Source: CAYYNP01 sp964472545 (GTDB lineage Bacteria; Planctomycetota; Planctomycetia; Pirellulales; Thermoguttaceae). From it: DNA of 9,621 bases. Made by a program: the position numbers and the translations under genes. Below are positions 1 through 4,795 of this stretch, in pieces. The stretch's first letter is position 1; every line of letters starts with the position of its first letter. The notes beneath the pieces were generated by a model that had not been told where the DNA came from, did no database searches, and worked only from the letters and a program-made list of their open reading frames with translations. The stretch is from the NCBI GenBank assembly GCA_964472545.1, contig CAYYNP010000356.1, positions 1 through 9,621 of the forward strand, written 5' to 3'.

Positions 1-8
1 CCCAGATA

Positions 9-56
9 GTGCCCCAGATAATTGACGCACTGGGGCACCGCTGCGCTATGCCCCAG
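9..56. repeat. Two overlapping, mutually exclusive hairpins
   Basis: The 9-base arm GTGCCCCAG at 9-17 is the reverse complement of CTGGGGCAC at 30-38. The first eight bases of that second arm (30-37) are also complementary to TGCCCCAG at 49-56. The central arm can therefore pair with either side but not both. The element lies downstream of the stop codon of the minus-strand membrane protein gene ending at 92, so it could act as a 3' transcript structure. There is no U-tract after the stems on the minus strand, so a classical intrinsic terminator is not supported. It may be a dispersed intergenic repeat. The rest of 1-91 holds no recognisable gene. Confidence 0.55.
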
Positions 57-91
57 CCACCCGGAAGTCAAGAGTCTGCCAGAATACCGCC

Positions 92-769
92 TCATGCATC
101 GCCATGATACGGCAGGTTGTGCACCAGCGTCTCGATCTCGGCGCGGACGACCTTGTGTCCCCTTCGGTAGAGCCCGGCGAAGAGGAACGGCGGCCAGAGC
201 AGATGAACGACCTGGAACATCTGAAATGCCTGCCCGCGGACGTTCGGGTTCGGATGCGAGGCCACGAACGTGTTGATGGCCCAGACCCCGGCGACCAGCG
301 CGATCAGCCCCGCCAATTGGCAGGCGACCGCGGCGATCCATAAGCCACGAGCGCCGGAGATCTCGACTTCGTAGTCGACGCGCGTGCGGGACGGCCCGGC
401 GGGGTACAGCCGCAATTGGCCTCGGCGAACGCGGCGGCCGGCAGAGCGGCCGGTCGGGTCGGGGCCGGTGCCTTCAAAGGCGACCTTTTCGTCGGTCCGC
501 TCGAGGATCTTCAGCGGCCCCAGCACGCCGCTGCCCGATCGGGCCAGCACGGCAGCCGCCTTCGACGACAGCTCGACTGCGGTCCCGTCGACCTCCGCAC
601 CGCCACTGATGACGTTCTCCGGCGTGGCTTCGGCAAGCTCGATCCGCCGTGACGCCGCAGTCGAGCGCAATCGTCTTGTCGAAGCCAGGAAACGCAGCGC
701 AGCCAGCCAAACCACGGCACCGACGGCAGCGATTGCGTAGACCAAGATGCGAGCGGTTTGAACGTCCAT
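92..769 (-). CDS. Hypothetical protein with three predicted membrane helices
   Basis: A 225-residue protein that I do not recognise. A hydrophobic helix at about residues 8-29 is followed by a basic stretch (TRRLRS) and a soluble segment at about 40-140, which looks beta-rich and contains charged and glycine-rich patches. Two more hydrophobic segments follow at about 143-168 and 186-202, then a short charged tail. This suggests an inner-membrane protein with one folded soluble loop. The reading frame stays open upstream to 889, but that extension runs through a palindromic repeat. The ATG at 769 is preferred because it is preceded by a GACGAGGAC purine stretch about 6 nt upstream and begins directly before the first helix. 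It lies downstream of nnrD on the same strand, with a 164-nt gap that contains a strong palindrome, so co-transcription is uncertain. Function unknown. Confidence 0.75.
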   Translation of the reverse strand: MDVQTARILVYAIAAVGAVVWLAALRFLASTRRLRSTAASRRIELAEATPENVISGGAEVDGTAVELSSKAAAVLARSGSGVLGPLKILERTDEKVAFEGTGPDPTGRSAGRRVRRGQLRLYPAGPSRTRVDYEVEISGARGLWIAAVACQLAGLIALVAGVWAINTFVASHPNPNVRGQAFQMFQVVHLLWPPFLFAGLYRRGHKVVRAEIETLVHNLPYHGDA

Positions 770-781
770 AGCGTCCTCGTC

Positions 782-933
<152 letters not shown>

Positions 934-939
<6 letters not shown>

Positions 940-1860
940 CCTCGGCTCTTCTCCCGCCGGCCCACCGATTGCTTCGTCCGCCCTGAGTTCCTCGAACGCG
1001 TGCGGCAGGAACTCGACGAGGTCGCCGGCGATCATCGACGTTTTGCCCAATTCGGCCGACGCGAAATCGCCGGCCAGCCCGTGCAAATGGACGCCCAGTT
1101 GGGCCGCCTCGAACGGTTCGAGGCCGTGACACAAGAGGGCCGCGATCAGCCCGGTGAGTACGTCGCCCGAGCCGCCGGTGGCCATGCCGGGATTGCCGGT
1201 GGTGTTGCGCGTACAGCGTTTGCCGTCGGTAATCAGGGTGCGGTGGCCCTTGAGCACCACGACCGCCCGGCACCGATCGGCCAATACCTGGGCTGCTGCT
1301 TCGAGGTCTTCGGCGGCCAGGCGCTGCCCCACCAGCCGGGCGAACTCGCCGGGATGGGGCGTCAGCACGCGCGGGCCGCCGGATCGGGCCAGTCCTTCGG
1401 GTTCGGTCGACAGGGCGTTCAGGGCGTCGGCGTCGACCACCATCGGTTTGGCGATATCCTGGTAGAGGTGCCAGACCAACTGGTCCAACTCCCAGGAGCG
1501 CCCCAGCCCCGGGCCGCACGCCACGGCCGTGGCCGCGCCCGAGAGCTGCACGATCGGCTCCCGAGCGGAAGCGGCCAGCTTGCCGGTGGAATCGGCCGGC
1601 AGAGGAACGGTCATGTAGGAGGGCTCGAAACCGGCAACGGTATCCAAGACCGGTTCCGGCACGGCGACGCGGACCAACCCGGCCCCGCCCCGCAAGGCCG
1701 CCATGCCCGCCAAAGCCGCCGCGCCGGCCATTCCGCGCGAGCCGCCCACGATCAACGCCAAGCCAAAATCACCCTTGTGGGCGTCGGGCTCCCGCCCGGG
1801 CATCCGCGGCAACGGGAGGTCGTCGGGAGTGTCGGAGTCGGTCACGGCATGGGTCTCCAT
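934..1860 (-). CDS. nnrD: ADP-dependent NAD(P)H-hydrate dehydratase
   Basis: This 308-residue protein belongs to the NnrD (YjeF C-terminal/CARKD) family. The family dehydrates the S-epimer of damaged hydrated NADH or NADPH, using ADP, to restore the usable cofactor in the cytoplasm. Visible hallmarks are HKGDFGLALIVGGS at about 28-41, the ALRGGAGLV segment at 55-63, GPGLG at 116-120, VVDADALNAL at 141-150, LTPHPGEFARL at 166-176, LKGHRTLI at 203-210 and the nucleotide-binding NPGMATGGSGDVLTG at 223-237. It is a stand-alone dehydratase; the partner epimerase domain (NnrE, YjeF N-terminal), often fused in bacteria, is absent from this window. The ATG at 1860 is chosen; a TTG start at 1881 in the same frame would add seven residues, and neither has a clear SD. 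The last codons, GAC TAG, lie inside the palindromic element at 782-939, so the C-terminal tail may have been set by that insertion. Confidence 0.93.
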
Positions 1861-2145
1861 ACGGCCACGTGTTTCCAACAAGGTAGCGGAAATCGCGACG
1901 ATTCAGAAGGCCCTCTCGGGTGGCCCCGTCGCTTTTCCGCAGTCAACTCCGCCACTTCTCGCGCATAGTCGGAAAAGCGTCGGGGTTGCGCAGCAACAAG
2001 AGGTTCCGACCGCGGTACAGAAACCTCTTGTGGCTGCGCCACCCGGACACTCTTGCGAGAGTCTCTTGCCCAATGGCAAAGCCCTCTGCGCAAGAGTGGC
2101 CGGGTCACCCGTGAAACCAGCTACGCAGTCTCCTTCACGTTGGGT
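1861..2145. other. 285-nt intergenic region filled with palindromic repeats
   Basis: This gap separates the end of the hydrolase gene (2146) from the start of nnrD (1860), both on the minus strand. Most of it, 1928-2104, is a chain of imperfect inverted repeats listed separately. Between that chain and the hydrolase stop, CGTGAA at 2110-2115 and TTCACG at 2133-2138 could form a weak stem. Any nnrD promoter would have to lie in 1861-1930, but I see no convincing -35/-10 pair there. Short reading frames that cross the region are made of repeat sequence and are not called as genes. Confidence 0.6.
1928..2104. repeat. Three consecutive imperfect inverted repeats
   Basis: Three stem-loops stand side by side. 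The first pairs 1928-1939 with 1970-1981 (12 bp, one mismatch; the core is GCTTTTCC/GGAAAAGC). The second pairs 1983-2007 with 2020-2044 (25 bp, three mismatches, 12-nt loop; the shared part includes ACAAGAGGTT). The third pairs 2042-2057 with 2089-2104 (16 bp, one mismatch; CCCGG and CACTCTTGCG), and its 31-nt loop contains a small TTGCC/GGCAA hairpin. The second and third overlap by three bases. This looks like a composite intergenic repeat rather than a regulator of one gene. Whether copies exist elsewhere cannot be seen from this window. Confidence 0.65.
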
Positions 2146-2925
2146 TCACTCGTCGGCCCGCTTTTGGGCGAACAGCCACTTGAACAATTCCGGGTCGGCG
2201 AACGCCGCGCTCCAACTGTTGTGTCCCACGCCGGGATACTCGGTGTACTTCGGCTTCCGGCCGGCCGCCTTCAGGGCTTCGATCATCTTCTGTGAGCGCT
2301 GGACCGGCACGACCGAATCGCTGCCGCCGTGGAAGGCCCAGACGGGCGTCACGACGCGATCGGCGGAGGTTTCGTCGCCGCCGCCGCAGATCGGCACCGC
2401 CGCGGCAAACATCTTTGGCCAGCGCTGCACGGCGTCCCACGTGCCGTAGCCGCCCATCGAGAGGCCCATGACGTAGATGCGGTCGGCGTCGATAGAGAAG
2501 CGCTTCTGCAGCGTCTCGATCACCTGAAGCGTCAGCCGCATTGAGGTCGAAGGCTCCGCGGGCATTTTGTGCGCCGATTTCGACCAAGTGACGTCGACCC
2601 ATTTCTGCCCCGGCGGACACTGCGGCACCACCACGAAGCAGTCGAACTCGTCCGCCGCGGTCTGCATCATCTTCCGGCCCCATTTGAGCTGTGCCCGATT
2701 GTCGGTGCCGCGCTCACCGGCGCCGTGCAAGAAGAGCAGCAGCGGGTGTTTCTTCTCTGCGCCGTAGTCGGCCGGTTCGAGCAGTTGATAGAGAAGCTTT
2801 GCGCCGTCGGCGTCCTTGTGTTCGCGGGCCTCGAACGAGCCGCCGGCGGGCGGATCGGCCGCGAAGGAGCTGGAGTTCAGCGCCAGAGCCACGGCAACGG
2901 TCAACACGGCAAAGAACAGTTTCAC
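2146..2925 (-). CDS. Secreted alpha/beta hydrolase, PHB-depolymerase/esterase-like
   Basis: A 259-residue protein beginning with a signal peptide (KLFFAVLTVAVALAL, probable cleavage after SFA-A near residue 23). The mature part is a compact alpha/beta hydrolase with an oxyanion motif HGAGERG at 67-73, nucleophile elbow GLSMGGYG with Ser156, acid Asp203 in FHGGSDSVVP and His235 in GVGHNSW, a complete catalytic triad. The pattern fits the esterase group annotated as predicted peptidase, PHB depolymerase-like or phospholipase/carboxylesterase. It probably cleaves an ester bond in the periplasm or outside the cell; the substrate cannot be told from sequence. The start is the GTG at 2925, set by a GAGGAG ribosome-binding site 6 nt upstream. 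The open frame continues upstream to 3072 but has no SD there and would bury the signal peptide. It is separated from its upstream neighbour by 225 nt, so it may have its own promoter. Confidence 0.88.
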   Translation of the reverse strand: MKLFFAVLTVAVALALNSSSFAADPPAGGSFEAREHKDADGAKLLYQLLEPADYGAEKKHPLLLFLHGAGERGTDNRAQLKWGRKMMQTAADEFDCFVVVPQCPPGQKWVDVTWSKSAHKMPAEPSTSMRLTLQVIETLQKRFSIDADRIYVMGLSMGGYGTWDAVQRWPKMFAAAVPICGGGDETSADRVVTPVWAFHGGSDSVVPVQRSQKMIEALKAAGRKPKYTEYPGVGHNSWSAAFADPELFKWLFAQKRADE

Positions 2926-2931
2926 AGTGGT

Positions 2932-2937
2932 CTCCTC
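2932..2937 (-). promoter_or_regulatory. Ribosome-binding site fixing the hydrolase GTG start
   Basis: The minus strand reads GAGGAG here, six bases before the GTG at 2925. It decides the start over the longer open frame and places the signal peptide at the N-terminus. In the remaining upstream region to 3150 I found no convincing promoter; a short perfect palindrome, CGTGGCCCACG, is at 3029-3039. Confidence 0.75.
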
Positions 2938-3150
2938 AAATCGCGGTAGCGGTCCTACGGGTAAAGCCCCATCATGGCCCAAATCGACGACGATGCAAAC
3001 AGACCCTTGTCCCACGGCAGACGCCTTGCGTGGCCCACGTGCCGAAAACGTATGCCCCGGGGCCATCAGCATGTCCGGGCATTCTGCGTGCCTGGGCCTT
3101 CTGCCGCCGGGTTGCCTAAGCCGCAGCGCTTTCTGCGTGCGCCATGTACC

Positions 3151-3798
3151 CTATTTCTTGTCGCTCTTGGTCGGCAGCCGACCGCCGAGCATCTGCTTGA
3201 GCTTGTCGGCCTGTTCGGCGTCGAGCACCTCGAGGATCTTGTCGAACATCTCGTCTTCCAGCGCCGACATGCGTTTCTGGATCTCCTCGCGGGCCTGGTG
3301 GAGCTCCTTCTTCTGCTTTTCAGAAAGCCCCAACTGCTCGAGCATTCGGGGATTCCTCAACACGCCCTGCCGCCGCATCCGCGAGTTGAAATCGTTCAGG
3401 GTCTCGAGCTGGTGGGGTAGGAGGATTTTCTCGACTTGCCGACGGACTTCTTCGGAGCGTTGGCGAATCTTCTGCTGTAGCTCGGGCATCTTTTCCCGGC
3501 GTTCCTCCATCGGCAACTGCTGGACCTCGGCCATCTGCGGATGGAACTCGCGGACAAACGCCTGGGCGATCTCGCGGATTTGACGTTTCTGATCGTCGAC
3601 CAGTTCCAGTTCCCGCTGCACGTGCGGCGACCCCAGCGCTTCCAGCCCCGGAATGCCCGGGATCCCGCCGCCGCCCATTTGCGAGGGCGGCCGTCGCGGC
3701 CCGCCGGGCTGCGGGTTGTTTGGGGCGGGGGGTTGTGCGGCTTGCACGACGAATGCGAGGGCCAGGACGAAGCCTACGAAAAGTGAGAAGCGTTTCAT
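3151..3798 (-). CDS. Exported helical Spy/LTXXQ-like protein
   Basis: A 215-residue protein with a signal peptide (MKRFSLFVGFVLALAFVVQAA, about 1-21), a proline/glycine-rich linker at about 22-52, and a highly charged, almost wholly alpha-helical remainder rich in Gln, Glu, Arg and Lys. The helical part resembles two copies of one unit. LVDDQKRQIREIAQ (66-79) followed by ILLPHQLETL (125-134) parallels LGLSEKQKKELHQA (156-169) followed by VLDAEQADKL (191-200). This layout recalls Spy/CpxP-type periplasmic proteins and related LTXXQ proteins, which act as chaperones or stress sensors. The similarity is one of pattern, so the function is tentative. The start at 3798 is set by GAGGAG at 3805-3810, 6 nt upstream; the frame stays open to 3921 without support. 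It lies 144 nt downstream of the zinc-ribbon gene and probably forms a separate unit from the T6SS operon. Confidence 0.82.
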   Translation of the reverse strand: MKRFSLFVGFVLALAFVVQAAQPPAPNNPQPGGPRRPPSQMGGGGIPGIPGLEALGSPHVQRELELVDDQKRQIREIAQAFVREFHPQMAEVQQLPMEERREKMPELQQKIRQRSEEVRRQVEKILLPHQLETLNDFNSRMRRQGVLRNPRMLEQLGLSEKQKKELHQAREEIQKRMSALEDEMFDKILEVLDAEQADKLKQMLGGRLPTKSDKK

Positions 3799-3942
3799 GA
3801 TAGGCTCCTCTCTCGAAGGATGGTTGATGCGAACCAGACTGAAGGCATACGCTACCCTAACGCGGCGTCCCCTTGATGTCCAGTCTGCGCGCGCCCGACG
3901 GGATGGGCTCAGGGTATTCACCGTCGTGTTCGCGGCGCCGAT

Positions 3943-4266
3943 TCACCCCGGCGACTCCGTGTGCACCCGCAGCCGCTGCCGGCAGTGGAAGCATCGGCCT
4001 TCACGGAAGGCCCATGGGTCGTACGTGGCGAAGCGCAGGCTGCAGTTGGGGCACTTGACCCGGCCGTTCGAGTAGGTCGTCACGTCCATCGGCGGCTTGC
4101 CGTTGTCGAACGAGTAGATCAACCACTCGAGCTGAAGTTCCACGGTTCTTGCTGCCAAGTGGGCGTGTCCCGAAACGTACGGATGCGGATCATCCAGCGC
4201 TTCCTCGATCTGCCCATCACGCCGTCTGACGTTACGTTCCTGCCAGGGAGGTCCGTTGGTACGCAT
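3943..4266 (-). CDS. Small zinc-ribbon protein at the end of the T6SS operon
   Basis: A 107-residue protein with two CxxC pairs, CPNC (Cys72, Cys75) and CFHC (Cys92, Cys95), separated by 16 residues. This is the spacing of a zinc ribbon. The N-terminal half is helical and holds DPHPYVSGHAHLAAR at 26-40, which resembles DPNPYLVAYAFKCLV in the gene just upstream and loosely a HEAT/PBS-type repeat. No signal peptide or membrane helix is visible, so it is probably cytoplasmic. The ATG at 4266 is three bases after the TAA of the preceding gene, with no strong SD, so translation is probably coupled to that gene. I do not recognise a named family. The reading frame, paired cysteines and tight spacing make it a likely real gene. 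It could alternatively be the displaced C-terminal part of a larger ancestral protein. Confidence 0.7.
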   Translation of the reverse strand: MRTNGPPWQERNVRRRDGQIEEALDDPHPYVSGHAHLAARTVELQLEWLIYSFDNGKPPMDVTTYSNGRVKCPNCSLRFATYDPWAFREGRCFHCRQRLRVHTESPG

Positions 4267-4269
4267 CCG

Positions 4270-4782
4270 TTACGTTGTGTCTGTTTGCTCGTGGCATTGC
4301 GTGGTCGGGAAGTACTCGCGGATGTACCTCCCGAGTGGTAACGTCTCGACGATGCATCCGATCCGTTGAGCCTTGATCTCCTCACTTCTGGCCAGAACAT
4401 CCTTGGGAATATCGTCAACGTCGATGGGGCCGCATCGAACGAGGCACTTGAATGCGTAAGCCACCAGATAGGGATTCGGGTCACGTAGGCGCTCGAGAAG
4501 GAAAGCGCGAGAACGCCGATGAAATCGGGGGAAGTGCTCTGCGAGCGAATGGGCGAACGGCGTCCTCAGATCGTGGCCGACCATGCCGCCGTAGGCGTTC
4601 CGCGTGGCTGCCCAAAGGCGAGCGCACCGATTCCATGCTGCTCTTCGGCTGCGACACAAGTACCAAAGGAGGCGGCCATAATGCACGACGGTCAGTGTTG
4701 GCCACAATAGCAGCCCCAACAGCATCCAAAGCGGAAACCAAATTGGAGCAAGACCGATCTTAATTGCGTCTCCCAATCGCAC
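4270..4782 (-). CDS. Membrane protein with HEAT-like motif, coupled to tssH
   Basis: A 170-residue protein that I do not recognise by name. A long hydrophobic stretch at about residues 8-44 (IGLAPIWFPLWMLLGLLLWP and on) could make one long helix or a short hairpin. A basic, tryptophan-containing segment follows (RSRRAAWNRCARLW), then a soluble C-terminal domain with LLERLRDPNPYLVAYAFKCLVRCG at about 95-118, similar to a HEAT-type repeat. It starts with GTG at 4782, supported by a strong AAGGAG seven bases upstream (4790-4795). That SD overlaps the TAA stop of tssH (4794-4796), so the gene is part of the T6SS transcript and probably translationally coupled. The next gene, a zinc-ribbon protein, begins three bases after its stop. 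The position suggests a lineage-specific T6SS accessory or an associated membrane factor; this is inference from context only. Confidence 0.75.
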   Translation of the reverse strand: MRLGDAIKIGLAPIWFPLWMLLGLLLWPTLTVVHYGRLLWYLCRSRRAAWNRCARLWAATRNAYGGMVGHDLRTPFAHSLAEHFPRFHRRSRAFLLERLRDPNPYLVAYAFKCLVRCGPIDVDDIPKDVLARSEEIKAQRIGCIVETLPLGRYIREYFPTTQCHEQTDTT

Positions 4783-4789
4783 GTTGCCG

Positions 4790-4795
4790 CTCCTT
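4790..4795 (-). promoter_or_regulatory. SD overlapping the tssH stop codon
   Basis: The minus strand reads TAAGGAG, in which TAA is the tssH stop codon and AAGGAG is the ribosome-binding site for the GTG at 4782. Terminating ribosomes on tssH would expose or directly feed this site. It is the main evidence that the 170-aa gene belongs to the T6SS operon. Confidence 0.75.

Noticed and set aside
1000..1968. 322-codon plus-strand open frame opposite nnrD
   Set aside because: It mirrors nnrD, which has clear family motifs; the plus-strand product is Gly/Arg/Gln-rich without a domain.
1842..2108. 88-codon minus-strand frame upstream of nnrD
   Set aside because: It is built almost wholly from the inverted repeats at 1928-2104 and overlaps the nnrD start, so it is repeat sequence rather than a gene.
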